64,000 nt of DNA from positions 67,773-131,772 of the forward strand of contig NZ_JAHKPH010000010.1 in the NCBI RefSeq assembly GCF_018860385.1, read 5' to 3'. Origin of the DNA: Reinekea forsetii (GTDB lineage: Bacteria > Pseudomonadota > Gammaproteobacteria > Pseudomonadales > Natronospirillaceae). Made by a program: the position numbers and the translations under genes. The notes under the pieces are model-generated. The model did not search any database. It worked only from the letters and a program-made list of their open reading frames with translations, and was not told the DNA's origin. This document shows positions 29,929-41,671 of this stretch, piece after piece (the first letter of the stretch is position 1; each line of letters starts with the position of its first letter).

Positions 29929-31107
29929 ATGATCATTAAGCCTAAAGTTCGCGGATTTATCTGCACGACAGCTCACCCGCAGGGTTGTGCTGAAAATGTT
30001 AAAGAGCAAATCGCTTACGTAGAGCAACATAAATCTGGCAAAGAAGGGCCGAAAAACGTGTTGGTCATTGGTTGCTCAAATGGTTATGGCCTAGCATCTC
30101 GAATTACCAGTGCGTTTGGGTTCGGTGCAAATACCTTAGGGGTTATGTTCGAAAAAGAGCCAACTGAACGGCGCGCTGCCTCAGCCGGTTGGTACAATAC
30201 CCGAGCGTTTGAAAAAGCCGCACAAGAAAAAGGGTTGTTTGCTAAGTCACTTAACACTGACGCCTTTTCGAATGAAGCAAAAGAAAGCGTGATCGCTGAA
30301 ATTAAAGAAAATATGGGTCAAGTAGATCTTGTTGTTTATTCTTTGGGCGCTCCTCGACGTAAAGACCCTAACTCGGGCGAAGTTTACTCTTCTACCTTAA
30401 AGCCGATCGGAGAAGCCGTAACTCGTAAGAATCTCAATACCGATACACGAGTCGTATCTGACCTCACTCTAGAACCTGCTTCCGAAGAAGAAATTGCCAA
30501 TACCGTTAAAGTGATGGGTGGTGAAGACTGGGAGATGTGGATGGACGCTCTGGCGCAGGCCGATGTTCTTGCACCTGGCGTGATCACAACTTCCTATACC
30601 TATATTGGTCGCGAGCTAACTTGGCCAATTTATGGCGGAGCAACCATTGGTAAAGCAAAAGAAGATTTAGATCGAGCGGCTAAAGCCATCTCTAAAAAAC
30701 TAGAAGCAGAAAAGGGCGGTAAAGCCTATGTTTCTGTTTTGAAGGCGCTTGTTACTCAGTCTAGCTCGGCCATTCCTGTTATGCCGTTGTATATTTCAGC
30801 GCTTTATAAGGTTATGAAGGAGAATGGCACCCACGAAGGCTGTATTGAGCAGATTTTCGGGTTGCTGGATGATCAGCTCTACGGGCAAGGTGATTTGAAC
30901 TTAGACGATGTTGGTCGTATTCGTATGGAAGACAACGAGCTGAAAGATGATGTTCAACAAAAAGTTGCTGAAATTTGGGCTCAAGTAAATACGGAGAATC
31001 TTGACGAAATTACCGATTTTTCGGGTTATCAGGCTGAGTTTTTCCGTTTGTTCGGCTTTGGTTTTGATTCGGTCGACTACGATGCCGACGTTGATCCGGT
31101 CGTTTAG
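29929..31107 (+). CDS. fabV: Enoyl-ACP reductase FabV
   Basis: FabV reduces trans-2-enoyl-ACP (or CoA) with NADH in the last step of the fatty-acid elongation cycle and is intrinsically insensitive to triclosan. It has 392 residues. The catalytic Y-X8-K pair is Tyr235 and Lys244 in PIYGGATIGKAK, at the published family positions. The nucleotide-binding segment is VIGCSNGYGLASRI. ATG 29929 has ACAGGA upstream. The 3' end overlaps the convergent rluE gene by 98 bases. Confidence 0.96.
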   Translation: MIIKPKVRGFICTTAHPQGCAENVKEQIAYVEQHKSGKEGPKNVLVIGCSNGYGLASRITSAFGFGANTLGVMFEKEPTERRAASAGWYNTRAFEKAAQEKGLFAKSLNTDAFSNEAKESVIAEIKENMGQVDLVVYSLGAPRRKDPNSGEVYSSTLKPIGEAVTRKNLNTDTRVVSDLTLEPASEEEIANTVKVMGGEDWEMWMDALAQADVLAPGVITTSYTYIGRELTWPIYGGATIGKAKEDLDRAAKAISKKLEAEKGGKAYVSVLKALVTQSSSAIPVMPLYISALYKVMKENGTHEGCIEQIFGLLDDQLYGQGDLNLDDVGRIRMEDNELKDDVQQKVAEIWAQVNTENLDEITDFSGYQAEFFRLFGFGFDSVDYDADVDPVV

Positions 31108-31726
31108 GTGACTTTTTAGAAGTGAAAGCAGTCTTAGGGCTGCTTTTTTTAGCTTTCCACTTTATACCGTTATCTGCTAATAATTGTTTGTCGATTATTC
31201 GACTTTCGCCGGGCTTTAGGTCATCCAATCTCAATTTACCTATCGAAAAGCGAACTAACCTGAGCGTTGGGTGCCCAACTGCTGCAGTCATTCTTCTTAC
31301 TTGCCTGTTTTTACCTTCTGTAATGGTAAGTTTGATCCAAGAGGTGGGTATATTCTTTCGCTCACGAATCGGGGGATTACGCTCCCAAAGCCAAACTGGC
31401 TCATCTACAATCATAGCTTCGCAAGGCTTTGTTATGCCATCTTTAAGCTCTAAACCGCTTTGTAGTTGAAGGAGACTCTCATCTGAGGGTAGTCCTTCTA
31501 CTTGCGCATAGTAGGTTTTAGGGACTTTATATTTTGGATCCATCATGGCGTGCGTTAGTGCACCGTCGTCAGTCAGCAACAGTAAGCCTTCAGAATCATA
31601 ATCGAGTCTACCAGCGCTGTAGATGTCGGGCGTTGAGATGTATTTTGCTAGCGTCTCTCGGCCATCAGGGTCGGTAAATTGGGTCAGCACTTGGAAAGGT
31701 TTGTTAAGCAGTAAATATGTCGGCAC
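31010..31726 (-). CDS. rluE: 23S rRNA pseudouridine synthase RluE
   Basis: RluE converts U2457 of 23S rRNA to pseudouridine. It has 238 residues. The RsuA/RluB/E/F-type catalytic core is YSAGRLDYDSEGLLLLTDDG, with the catalytic Asp in GRLDYDS, and KNRQVRRMTAAVGHPTLRLV is present. There is no S4 domain, as in RluE. A Lys/Arg/Pro/Asn-rich tail of about 50 residues follows the catalytic domain, and its last ~32 codons lie antisense to the end of fabV. The tail may bind RNA, or may have arisen by loss of an earlier stop. Confidence 0.92.
   Translation of the reverse strand: MPTYLLLNKPFQVLTQFTDPDGRETLAKYISTPDIYSAGRLDYDSEGLLLLTDDGALTHAMMDPKYKVPKTYYAQVEGLPSDESLLQLQSGLELKDGITKPCEAMIVDEPVWLWERNPPIRERKNIPTSWIKLTITEGKNRQVRRMTAAVGHPTLRLVRFSIGKLRLDDLKPGESRIIDKQLLADNGIKWKAKKSSPKTAFTSKKSPKRPDQRRHRSRPNQNQSRTNGKTQPDNPKNR
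31125..31150 (+). terminator. fabV terminator embedded in the rluE coding region
   Basis: A seven-base-pair stem (AAAGCAG/CTGCTTT) with an eight-base loop and a T tract begins 18 bases after the fabV stop. It lies inside the antisense rluE reading frame, in the part encoding the basic tail. Confidence 0.75.
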
Positions 31727-31779
31727 GCCGGTCTCTTTTTATGGGAAATCATGAACGTTTACGGAAAAGTAATGCAAAT

Positions 31780-31806
31780 ATCATACTTCAGTTGAATTAC
31801 TTTCAA
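31780..31806 (-). promoter_or_regulatory. Tentative rluE promoter
   Basis: On the minus strand TTGAAA is followed by 15 bases and TATGAT. The spacing is short for sigma-70. It overlaps the predicted icd promoter region, so the two may compete. Confidence 0.3.
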
Positions 31807-31815
31807 TTGAACAAC

Positions 31816-31824
31816 TGATATAAT
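31816..31824 (+). promoter_or_regulatory. Extended -10 promoter of icd
   Basis: TGATATAAT contains a perfect TATAAT with the extended -10 TG element. No good -35 box is seen, which is tolerated with an extended -10. Transcription would start near 31831, leaving a leader of about 80 bases before icd. Confidence 0.6.
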
Positions 31825-31852
31825 GCGTCGCGAAAATTATAAGCGTTCTTAG

Positions 31853-34141
<2,289 letters not shown>

Positions 34142-34154
34142 AGTTTATAGTTTA

Positions 34155-34184
34155 AAAAAAGCCCGGCTATTGCCGGGCTTTTTT
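34155..34184. terminator. Bidirectional terminator between icd and cspD
   Basis: A GC-rich stem GCCCGGC/GCCGGGC with a TATT loop is flanked by A6 and T6, so it works on both strands for the convergent genes. Confidence 0.94.
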
Positions 34185-34195
34185 ATGTAATTTGG

Positions 34196-34459
34196 TCAAG
34201 AAGGCTCTTTAACTTCCTCGGCAGGTGCATGCGCTGTTTCAGTGTTTTGCTCAGCGCCGATTAGCTGAATATTTACAGCGTGTATTCCTCGGTCTGATTT
34301 CACTGTTTCAAACTCGACATCTTGTCCAGCTTTAAGCGTTTTATAACCTTCCATTTGGATAGTCGAAAAATGAGCAAATAGATCTTCTTTATGCTCATCG
34401 CAGACGATGAAACCAAACCCTTTGGCATTATTGAACCATTTTACTTTCCCTACTGGCAT
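34196..34459 (-). CDS. cspD: Cold-shock domain protein, CspD type
   Basis: The protein has 87 residues: a cold-shock domain with the RNA-binding motifs KGFGFIV (RNP1) and DLFAHF (RNP2), then a 20-residue acidic tail (AEEVKEPS). It begins [20 protein letters not shown] 34459 has AAGGGG at good spacing, so I reject a longer frame starting upstream. Location divergent from clpS is the classic cspD position; CspD inhibits replication in stationary-phase E. coli, a role not shown here. Confidence 0.9.
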   Translation of the reverse strand: MPVGKVKWFNNAKGFGFIVCDEHKEDLFAHFSTIQMEGYKTLKAGQDVEFETVKSDRGIHAVNIQLIGAEQNTETAHAPAEEVKEPS

Positions 34460-34553
34460 AGCGGACCCCTTACGATACTGAATGTAAAAGTCACTGCCGA
34501 CATCGTACAACTACAACCGAATCGTCAACAAACTTCGTTAGTTAACCGCGATT

Positions 34554-34575
34554 TAACTGAACGCCCGTTCAGTTA
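34554..34575. promoter_or_regulatory. 22-bp palindromic operator between cspD and clpS
   Basis: Ten-base arms TAACTGAACG and CGTTCAGTTA are perfectly complementary around CC. The short centre makes a hairpin unlikely and suits a dimeric DNA-binding protein, most like a TetR-family site. It lies 95 bases upstream of the cspD start and 163 bases before clpS, with no regulator gene nearby. Confidence 0.65.
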
Positions 34576-34737
34576 GTGAGCGATTAATTTAAGAAACCTT
34601 ATACAATACCGTTGAAAGTTTGAAGTCAACCCCAATTTAACGACTTATGACGGAGTACACGTTACAATTGTAGATTGGATCAAAATAATGCTGTTTTAAT
34701 TGAATGGCTCGGTTTCTTTAGCTAGGTTTACTAAACA

Positions 34738-35139
34738 ATGTTCAAAAATAGAAAGACAATGAATTCAGCAAAGGTACAGCCTTCTGGCCTAGAATTTGTA
34801 ACAAAGTTATCAGGTGACAATAATCCATCATTTGATGATGAAGGCTCAATCGCAGTGCAGCATTCTGAGCCTGAAACCAAACAACCGTCACTTTATCGGG
34901 TTGTTTTACTAAATGACGACTATACTCCAATGGAGTTTGTGGTATTAATTCTCGAGCAGTTCTTCCAAATGAATCGAGAAAAGGCCACTCAAGTTATGTT
35001 AGCCGTGCATACTCAAGGCAAAGGTGTATGTGGGGTCTATACTAAAGACATTGCCGAAACAAAAGCAGCTCTTGTTAATGATTTTGCGCGTGAAAGCCAG
35101 CACCCGCTGCTGTGTGAGGTTGAACGCTTAGACGACTAA
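34738..35139 (+). CDS. clpS: ClpS adaptor protein
   Basis: ClpS recognises proteins with destabilising N-terminal residues and delivers them to ClpA-ClpP. The core is [20 protein letters not shown], then [20 protein letters not shown], with the residues of the N-degron pocket (ND, M, H) present. It has 133 residues from ATG 34738, or 126 from ATG 34759; either gives an N-terminal arm 20-27 residues longer than in E. coli (106). Ribosome sites are weak for both. It is 26 bases before clpA. Confidence 0.93.
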   Translation: MFKNRKTMNSAKVQPSGLEFVTKLSGDNNPSFDDEGSIAVQHSEPETKQPSLYRVVLLNDDYTPMEFVVLILEQFFQMNREKATQVMLAVHTQGKGVCGVYTKDIAETKAALVNDFARESQHPLLCEVERLDD

Positions 35140-35165
35140 GCAATCGTTGAGGAAAGGTGATTACC

Positions 35166-37433
35166 ATGTTAAGTAAAGATTTAGAGTTGACCCTCAACAG
35201 TGCCTTTAAAGAGGCACGTGCAAAACGTCATGAATTTATGACGGTTGAGCACCTGCTGCTTGCGCTGTTAGATAATCATGCAGCAGCAGATGTGTTAAGT
35301 GCTTGTGCTGCGGATATACCGCAATTAAGGCGTGATTTAGTTGAATTTATAGATTCAACCACTCCGCTGATTCCTAAAGAAGATGAAGAGCGGGAAACTC
35401 AGCCAACCCTGGGCTTTCAACGTGTTTTACAGCGTGCTGTTTTTCATGTGCAGTCATCGGGCAAAAAAGAAGTAACCGGGGCCAATGTATTAGTGGCTAT
35501 TTTTAGCGAGCAAGAGAGTCAAGCGGTTTACTTTTTGAAGCAGCAAAGCGTGTCTCGCATTGATGTCGTTAATTACATTGCTCATGGTATTAGCAAAGTT
35601 CAATCAGATGAAATGGGCAGCCAAGACTTTAATGCCGAGCAGCAAGGCGAAGAGGGCGGCGCTGAAGGCTCAGCTAACCCTCTGGATAGTTTTGCCTCGA
35701 ACCTGAATGAAGTGGCCGCCAGCGGGCGTATCGATCCTCTTGTCGGCCGCGACTATGAAGTAGATCGTGTCGTTCAAATTTTGTCGCGCCGCCGTAAAAA
35801 CAACCCATTGTTGGTTGGTGAAACCGGTGTAGGTAAAACGGCCATTGCGGAAGGGTTGGCCAAACGAATTATTGATAAAGATGTGCCCGACATAATGCTC
35901 GATGCGCAAGTTTACTCTCTCGATTTAGGCGCTCTGCTTGCAGGCACTAAATACCGTGGAGATTTCGAAAAGCGATTAAAAGCGTTATTGGCCGAATTGA
36001 AAAAACGAGAAAAGTCGATTCTGTTTATCGATGAAATTCACACCATTATTGGAGCTGGCGCTGCCTCCGGTGGGGTTATGGATGCCTCCAATTTATTAAA
36101 GCCCATGTTAAGTTCCGGAGAGCTCCGTTGTATGGGCTCTACAACTTACCAAGAATTTAGAGGTGTTTTTGAGAAAGATTCGGCATTAGCTCGTCGCTTT
36201 CAAAAAATAGACGTTAATGAACCTTCTGTCGTTGAAACCTATAAAATTTTAAAGGGTTTGAAATCTCGTTTTGAAGATCACCATCACTTACGTTACACCG
36301 ATGGAGCATTGAGAGCGGCCGCTGAATTAGCCGATAGGTACATAACTGATCGTCACTTGCCTGATAAAGCGATTGATGTCATTGATGAAGCCGGCGCAGC
36401 GGAGCGATTAAAGTCTGTTAGTAAGCGTAAAAAATCGATTGGCGTCGTCGACGTTGAAAAGGTCGTTGCTTCTATAGCTCGCATACCAGCAAAATCAGTG
36501 AATAAAGACGATAAAACAATGCTGTCGAATTTAGAGCGCAATTTAAAAATGACAGTATTCGGCCAAGATGATGCTATTGAAAACATATCAGCGGCGATAA
36601 AACTTTCCAGAGCTGGGTTAAAATCGGTCGATAAACCTATTGGCTCTTTCTTGTTTTCTGGCCCAACCGGTGTAGGTAAAACAGAAGTGACGAAGCAATT
36701 GGCTGAATCTCTTGGAATTGAACTGATCCGTTTTGATATGTCTGAGTATATGGAGCGCCACACTGCGTCTCGTTTGATTGGAGCGCCTCCAGGGTATGTT
36801 GGATTCGACCAGGGTGGACTATTAACCGACGGTGTAAATAGGCATCCACACTGTGTGCTGTTGCTCGATGAGATCGAAAAAGCGCATCCAGATGTTTTTA
36901 ACTTGCTGCTTCAAATTATGGATCACGGCACGTTAACCGATAGCAACGGTCGTAAGACTGATTTTAGGAATGTGATTTTAATCCTAACCAGTAACGCGGG
37001 CGCTCAAGAAATGGGTCGTCGCTCGGTAGGTTTTACAACTCAAGATAACAGCACCGATGGAATGGAAGTTATTAATCGAACGTTCACACCTGAGTTTAGA
37101 AACCGTTTAGACGGCATTGTGCAGTTTAAACCGCTTACACAAGATGTGGTGCTCAGTGTGGTTGATAAGTTCTTGGTTGAGTTGCAGGCTCAGTTAGACG
37201 ATAAGCGTGTGCAGCTTGATATTGATCAGAGTGCCCGCGATTGGTTGGCCGTTGAAGGGTACGACCCTGCAATGGGCGCGCGTCCGATGGCTCGATTGAT
37301 TCAAGAGAAAATTAAGCGACCTTTGGCAGATCTCATTTTGTTTGGCTCATTGGCACAAGGTGGAACAGCTAAGATTACCATTGTAGATGGTGAGCTCAGC
37401 TTGATTTGCGAAGACGAACTAACGGAAGCTTAA
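35166..37433 (+). CDS. clpA: ClpA unfoldase
   Basis: ClpA is the AAA+ unfoldase that feeds ClpP. It has 755 residues. The N-domain binds ClpS. The two ATPase domains have Walker A motifs [13 protein letters not shown] and [13 protein letters not shown], with Walker [15 protein letters not shown] and [13 protein letters not shown]. The loop that docks to ClpP reads VGF within [11 protein letters not shown] instead of IGL/IGF. ATG 35166 follows GAGGAAAGGTG. A strong terminator follows. Confidence 0.97.
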   Translation: MLSKDLELTLNSAFKEARAKRHEFMTVEHLLLALLDNHAAADVLSACAADIPQLRRDLVEFIDSTTPLIPKEDEERETQPTLGFQRVLQRAVFHVQSSGKKEVTGANVLVAIFSEQESQAVYFLKQQSVSRIDVVNYIAHGISKVQSDEMGSQDFNAEQQGEEGGAEGSANPLDSFASNLNEVAASGRIDPLVGRDYEVDRVVQILSRRRKNNPLLVGETGVGKTAIAEGLAKRIIDKDVPDIMLDAQVYSLDLGALLAGTKYRGDFEKRLKALLAELKKREKSILFIDEIHTIIGAGAASGGVMDASNLLKPMLSSGELRCMGSTTYQEFRGVFEKDSALARRFQKIDVNEPSVVETYKILKGLKSRFEDHHHLRYTDGALRAAAELADRYITDRHLPDKAIDVIDEAGAAERLKSVSKRKKSIGVVDVEKVVASIARIPAKSVNKDDKTMLSNLERNLKMTVFGQDDAIENISAAIKLSRAGLKSVDKPIGSFLFSGPTGVGKTEVTKQLAESLGIELIRFDMSEYMERHTASRLIGAPPGYVGFDQGGLLTDGVNRHPHCVLLLDEIEKAHPDVFNLLLQIMDHGTLTDSNGRKTDFRNVILILTSNAGAQEMGRRSVGFTTQDNSTDGMEVINRTFTPEFRNRLDGIVQFKPLTQDVVLSVVDKFLVELQAQLDDKRVQLDIDQSARDWLAVEGYDPAMGARPMARLIQEKIKRPLADLILFGSLAQGGTAKITIVDGELSLICEDELTEA

Positions 37434-37451
37434 CGGCTTTCGTTTAAACAC

Positions 37452-37481
37452 AAAAAAAGCACCTTTTCGGTGCTTTTTTTT
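37452..37481. terminator. Bidirectional terminator between clpA and infA
   Basis: A stem AAAAAAAGCACC with its complement, closed by TTTTC, provides T tracts on both strands between the convergent genes. Confidence 0.93.
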
Positions 37482-37497
37482 GGGTTTGCAGAAGAGA

Positions 37498-37716
37498 CTA
37501 GCGAGCGCGGTAAACAATGCGGCCTTTTGTTAGGTCGTAAGGTGTTAATTCAACCTTAACTTTGTCTCCAGTTAAAATACGAATATAGTTTTTACGCATT
37601 TTACCGGATATATGAGCCGTAACAACGTGCCCATTCTCTAATTTAACGCGGAACATAGTATTTGGAAGGGTGTCTAAGATTTCACCTTCCATTTCAATTA
37701 CATCTTCTTTTGCCAT
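37498..37716 (-). CDS. infA: Translation initiation factor IF-1
   Basis: IF-1 binds the ribosomal A site during initiation. It has 72 residues, a single OB fold beginning [19 protein letters not shown] and ending [10 protein letters not shown] chose ATG 37716, which gives the standard length; a longer frame upstream does not match the family. It follows bpt by 93 bases in the aat-bpt-infA cluster. Confidence 0.98.
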   Translation of the reverse strand: MAKEDVIEMEGEILDTLPNTMFRVKLENGHVVTAHISGKMRKNYIRILTGDKVKVELTPYDLTKGRIVYRAR

Positions 37717-37809
37717 ATTGCCCTTTGCAGACCTTTGATAATTTAGGAACGGCGCGAATTCTGCCTGAAAAACCTCCAATTAGCAAAAATTTATTGCAAA
37801 TAAACTAGG

Positions 37810-38544
37810 TTAAAGGCTAATTGAATCAATAGATTGCCACTTTTTGTCTTTTAAAAGCTCAATGGGTTGGTACTTTGTTTTGTATTCCATTTTTTGGCAA
37901 CCCTCTACCCAATAGCCAAGGTACAAATAGGGTAGATTATTCATTTTAGTCACTTCTATTTGAGCCAAGATACTGAACGTACCAAGCGAACGCTTATCGT
38001 AGTCTGGGTCGAAGAAGGTGTAGAGAGCGGAAAGTCCACTGGGAATTTTATCGGTCACGGCAACAGAGATCAGCTTTTCTCCCTCGAACAGCCTAATTTG
38101 AAAGGAAATATCAGGTCGACAAGTTAAAAAGTCAGTGTAGCTTTCTGGATTGGTAGGGTACATGTCTCCGTCTTTATGGCGGATATTGATGTATTTTTCA
38201 AAAAGATCGTAGTCTTCTTGCCTAAATTCCGAAGGGGCGATTTTTACGTTTAAATCTCTATTCTTATTAAATATACGTCGTTGCTGTTTGCTCATAGAGA
38301 ATTGAGCCACAGGAATTCTCGTTGCGATACAAGCCGAACATGTGCCGCAATCGGGGCGGTATAGGTGCTGACCACTGCGACGAAAGCCTGAATGAGTTAA
38401 TTCTTCATACAGTTGCTCAGAAAAGTCATGTGCCGGGTCAACAAAAATGGTTCGTGACAGTTGGTCGGGCAAGTAGCTGCATTTATGTTCGCCAGTACGA
38501 TACAGGGCAATTGTATCGCCCGTTGATTGTGTTGAATTGCTCAT
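37810..38544 (-). CDS. bpt: Aspartate/glutamate leucyl(arginyl)-tRNA-protein transferase
   Basis: Bpt transfers leucine (or arginine) from tRNA onto N-terminal Asp/Glu, creating N-degrons for ClpS. It has 244 residues. The N-terminal cysteine region is HKCSYLPDQLSRT and CGTCSACIATRIPV; the GNAT-like core is FSMSKQQRRIFNKN and LYLGYWVEGCQKMEYK. The start overlaps the aat stop by four bases, so the two transferases are translationally coupled. Confidence 0.95.
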   Translation of the reverse strand: MSNSTQSTGDTIALYRTGEHKCSYLPDQLSRTIFVDPAHDFSEQLYEELTHSGFRRSGQHLYRPDCGTCSACIATRIPVAQFSMSKQQRRIFNKNRDLNVKIAPSEFRQEDYDLFEKYINIRHKDGDMYPTNPESYTDFLTCRPDISFQIRLFEGEKLISVAVTDKIPSGLSALYTFFDPDYDKRSLGTFSILAQIEVTKMNNLPYLYLGYWVEGCQKMEYKTKYQPIELLKDKKWQSIDSISL

Positions 38545-39266
38545 GGCGTTGTAAAGGCTCTATTTAGGTAATCGGTTAAGTTGACATCGTTGTTGAACGG
38601 CAGTTTTACTCGAGCACTGGGCAATTGCCGCTCAAACACTTCACGTTCAATTAAGTTTGCGCCCATGCTGGCTAAATACGGGTTGTAAAGTTGACAATCA
38701 ATCATAGTTAAACCGTGTTCCTTGCCCCATTCACTGAGTGCAATAAACGCGTATTTTGAAGCGTTTGAGGATAATGAAAACATGCTTTCACCATAAAAAA
38801 CAGATTCAATCGCAACGCCATACAAGCCGCCTACGAGCTTATCTTGCTGGTAAACTTCAATAGAATGCGCCCAGCCTTCTTTATGTAAATCTAAGTAAGC
38901 GTTTCTCATTTCCTCGATGATCCAAGTACTATCTGACTGAGAGCGTGGCTTGGAACATTGGTTTATTACATCAGCAAAGCACTGGTTGACTTTAATTTCA
39001 AGCGACTGAGTGCGAAAATGCTTTCTTAGCGAACGAGAAATATGAGCTTGTCCGGGGGTTAAAACCATACGTGGGGCAGGGGACCACCATAAAATCGGCT
39101 CTCCGTCACAATACCATGGGAAAATTCCCTTAGAATAGGCACTTAATAGCCAATCAACGGACAATTGCCCGCCAGCTGCTAAAAGTCCATCCGGCTCTGT
39201 GAGAGCGTGCGAGGTGTCAGGAAAATTAGGCGCTTGTTCAGCTTGTAGCCAGCTTAGCTGTGGCAT
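38541..39266 (-). CDS. aat: Leucyl/phenylalanyl-tRNA-protein transferase
   Basis: Aat adds Leu or Phe to N-terminal Lys/Arg of proteins, marking them for ClpS-ClpAP. It has 241 residues. Typical segments are FPDTSHALTEPDGLLAAGG, YSKGIFPWYCDGEPILWWSP, HSIEVYQQDKLVGGLYGVA, GESMFS and DCQLYNPYLASMGA. It is the first gene of aat-bpt-infA, divergent from ftsK across 77 bases. No trxB lies between aat and ftsK, unlike some Pseudomonas. Confidence 0.97.
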   Translation of the reverse strand: MPQLSWLQAEQAPNFPDTSHALTEPDGLLAAGGQLSVDWLLSAYSKGIFPWYCDGEPILWWSPAPRMVLTPGQAHISRSLRKHFRTQSLEIKVNQCFADVINQCSKPRSQSDSTWIIEEMRNAYLDLHKEGWAHSIEVYQQDKLVGGLYGVAIESVFYGESMFSLSSNASKYAFIALSEWGKEHGLTMIDCQLYNPYLASMGANLIEREVFERQLPSARVKLPFNNDVNLTDYLNRAFTTP

Positions 39267-39343
39267 AAAAAGGTCACTAATTCAAAGAGTTAGTGGTATC
39301 TTATAGTCTAATTTCACAGTTACAACATTAGAAAGGGGACCTT

Positions 39344-41662
39344 TTGTCCGAACGTTTTAATTCTTATAAATCAGATGGCCGCTTAGGCGAAATGAAAACT
39401 CGCTTTATACACGATGCTATGTGGATACTTTCATTAGCATTCGGGTTGTTTTCGCTGCTTGCTTTATTAAGCCATAATCCTTCTGACAATGGTTGGGCTT
39501 ATGCGTCCTCTCAAGCTCAAACTACAAATTTGGCCGGTGAAGCTGGTGCTTGGGTGTCGTCTTTTCTGATTACCCTGTTTGGAGCCTTCAGTTATGGTTT
39601 GCCTGCCATTGCATTTTATCGGGCATGGTGTGTGTTTCGCGATCGTAAAAATCCAGAACCATGGAACCCGCTCATATTATGTTTAAGAGCGGTAGGTTGG
39701 GTTGTTTTCGTAATTGTCAGTTGTGCCTTGTTAACGGTGCATGTAGGTAGCACTACAGAAGGCAGTGCCGGCGGTTATTTAGGCATTACGTTTTCAGAAT
39801 GGTTTTTCCCATTGTTTGGTTTAACCGGCAGTACTTTAATATTGCTATTGATTGGTTTTTTATCGCTAACCCTTGCGGCACACATCTCATGGTTGCTAGT
39901 AGTCGATGGTATTGGTAAGCGGGTATTTGATGCAGGTTTATGGTTAAAAGAAAGATGGCAGAAACGACAAAAATTAGCCTCAGAGCAGGCAGAAGTTAAG
40001 CGAGTCGTCACTCAAAGAAAACAAAATTTAGAAGTTCAATTAGAGAAGCAATCTAAGCGTAAGCCTCCGCAAATTAAGCCCCTAAAGAAAAAGGCGGCGC
40101 AAAAAAGTGAGCGCAGTGTAAAAGAGCAACAAAAATCATTGTTCGACGATTCGATCCCATCTGGAAGTCTTCCAGAGTTAAATCTGCTCACCAGCTCTGA
40201 AGGAGATCCGACGCACGGCTACAGTGCCGAAGCGCTGGAGGCGATGTCGCGTTTACTTGAAATAAAATTAAAAGACTTTGGCGTATCAGCTGAAGTAACT
40301 GAAGTAGCGCCAGGCCCCGTAATTACCCGATTCGAAATTCAACCAGCACCTGGTATTAAAGTCTCAAAAATAACCAACCTAGCCAAAGACTTGGCTCGGT
40401 CAATGGCCATTGTCAGTGTGCGTGTTGTAGAGATTATCCCAGGCAAAACAACCGTTGGTATCGAAATTCCGAACGAACAGCGCGCCATTGTGCGCTTAAA
40501 TGATGTTCTCGCATCAGATTTGTACGACAAAGCTAAAAGCCCGCTCACATTAGGGCTGGGGCATGATATTTCAGGTTCTCCCGTAGTGGCTGATTTGGGC
40601 AAAATGCCGCATTTATTGGTTGCAGGTACCACGGGTTCGGGTAAATCCGTCGGTGTTAACTCGATGCTTTGCAGCTTGCTATTCAAAGCAACACCTGAAG
40701 AAGTACGGTTAATTTTAGTCGATCCCAAAATGTTGGAATTGTCAGTCTATGAAGGCATTCCACACCTACTGACGCCCGTTATTACTGATATGAAAGAAGC
40801 CGCAGCCGGGTTGCGTTGGTGTGTTGCTGAAATGGAGCGCCGATATCAGCTTATGGCCGCTGTGGGTGTTCGAAATATTGGAGGCTTTAATAAAAAGGTA
40901 ACTGAGGCGGCAAGAAACGGTGAACCTATCGTTGATCCGCTTTACGATCCTCTACAGTCATTAGAGCCGGGTGCGCCAGCACCAGAGCTTGAGGCGTTGC
41001 CTTATATTGTCGTCGTGATAGATGAGTTTGCCGACATGATGATGATTGTTGGTAAAAAAGTTGAGGAATTAATCGCACGATTAGCCCAAAAAGCGCGTGC
41101 CGCGGGCGTTCATTTAATCTTGGCAACGCAACGTCCTTCGGTTGATGTAATTACCGGATTAATTAAAGCAAACATACCAACCCGAATAGCCTTTCAGGTA
41201 TCGAGCCGAATCGATTCTCGAACCATTCTAGATCAGGGTGGAGCAGAGCAGCTGCTTGGTCATGGTGATATGTTGTATATGCCACCTGGCACTAGCTTAC
41301 CCGAACGTATTCATGGTGCGTTTGTTGATGATGATGAGGTTCACGCCATTGTTGCTGAGTGGAAGCGTCGAGGTGAGCCAAATTATTTGGAAGAGATTAC
41401 CCAAGCAGGCGATACCGAAATACCTGGCGTTCCTAATTTTGAAGACAGTGACAACCCTGAATCGGATGCCTTGTTTGATGAGGCTATTGCTTTCGTAACT
41501 CAAACACGAAAAGCGTCGATATCTTCTGTTCAGCGAAAGCTAAGAATTGGTTATAACCGAGCAGCAAGGCTTGTAGAAGCAATGGAAAATGCCGGTGTAG
41601 TCAGTGCTCCTGGTCATAACGGTGCACGTGAAGTTCTCGCGCCACCTCCGCCACCTATGTAA
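39344..41662 (+). CDS. ftsK: DNA translocase FtsK
   Basis: FtsK anchors at the division septum and pumps chromosome ends toward XerCD/dif. It has 772 residues: four membrane helices within about 27-195, a short basic linker (~200-275), the motor with Walker [15 protein letters not shown] and Walker [14 protein letters not shown], and a C-terminal gamma domain ([20 protein letters not shown]) that reads KOPS sequences. The linker is far shorter than in E. coli but usual for Pseudomonas-like FtsK. TTG 39344 with AAAGGGGA upstream is preferred; ATG 39392 is an alternative. Confidence 0.95.
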   Translation: MSERFNSYKSDGRLGEMKTRFIHDAMWILSLAFGLFSLLALLSHNPSDNGWAYASSQAQTTNLAGEAGAWVSSFLITLFGAFSYGLPAIAFYRAWCVFRDRKNPEPWNPLILCLRAVGWVVFVIVSCALLTVHVGSTTEGSAGGYLGITFSEWFFPLFGLTGSTLILLLIGFLSLTLAAHISWLLVVDGIGKRVFDAGLWLKERWQKRQKLASEQAEVKRVVTQRKQNLEVQLEKQSKRKPPQIKPLKKKAAQKSERSVKEQQKSLFDDSIPSGSLPELNLLTSSEGDPTHGYSAEALEAMSRLLEIKLKDFGVSAEVTEVAPGPVITRFEIQPAPGIKVSKITNLAKDLARSMAIVSVRVVEIIPGKTTVGIEIPNEQRAIVRLNDVLASDLYDKAKSPLTLGLGHDISGSPVVADLGKMPHLLVAGTTGSGKSVGVNSMLCSLLFKATPEEVRLILVDPKMLELSVYEGIPHLLTPVITDMKEAAAGLRWCVAEMERRYQLMAAVGVRNIGGFNKKVTEAARNGEPIVDPLYDPLQSLEPGAPAPELEALPYIVVVIDEFADMMMIVGKKVEELIARLAQKARAAGVHLILATQRPSVDVITGLIKANIPTRIAFQVSSRIDSRTILDQGGAEQLLGHGDMLYMPPGTSLPERIHGAFVDDDEVHAIVAEWKRRGEPNYLEEITQAGDTEIPGVPNFEDSDNPESDALFDEAIAFVTQTRKASISSVQRKLRIGYNRAARLVEAMENAGVVSAPGHNGAREVLAPPPPPM

Positions 41663-41671
41663 AGGATTCAA

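Noticed and set aside
34460-34510. Upstream extension of cspD
   Set aside because: The added 17 residues do not match the cold-shock family, and the ATG at 34459 has its own AAGGGG ribosome site.
36353-36763. 136-codon open frame antisense to clpA
   Set aside because: It is fully contained in clpA, spans the second Walker A region and shows no protein-like motifs.
39267-39343. Expected trxB between aat and ftsK
   Set aside because: The 77-base spacer holds no coding sequence, so trxB is not at this locus.
40339-40728. 129-codon open frame antisense to ftsK
   Set aside because: It lies opposite the FtsK motor domain with no start context; explained by codon use of ftsK.
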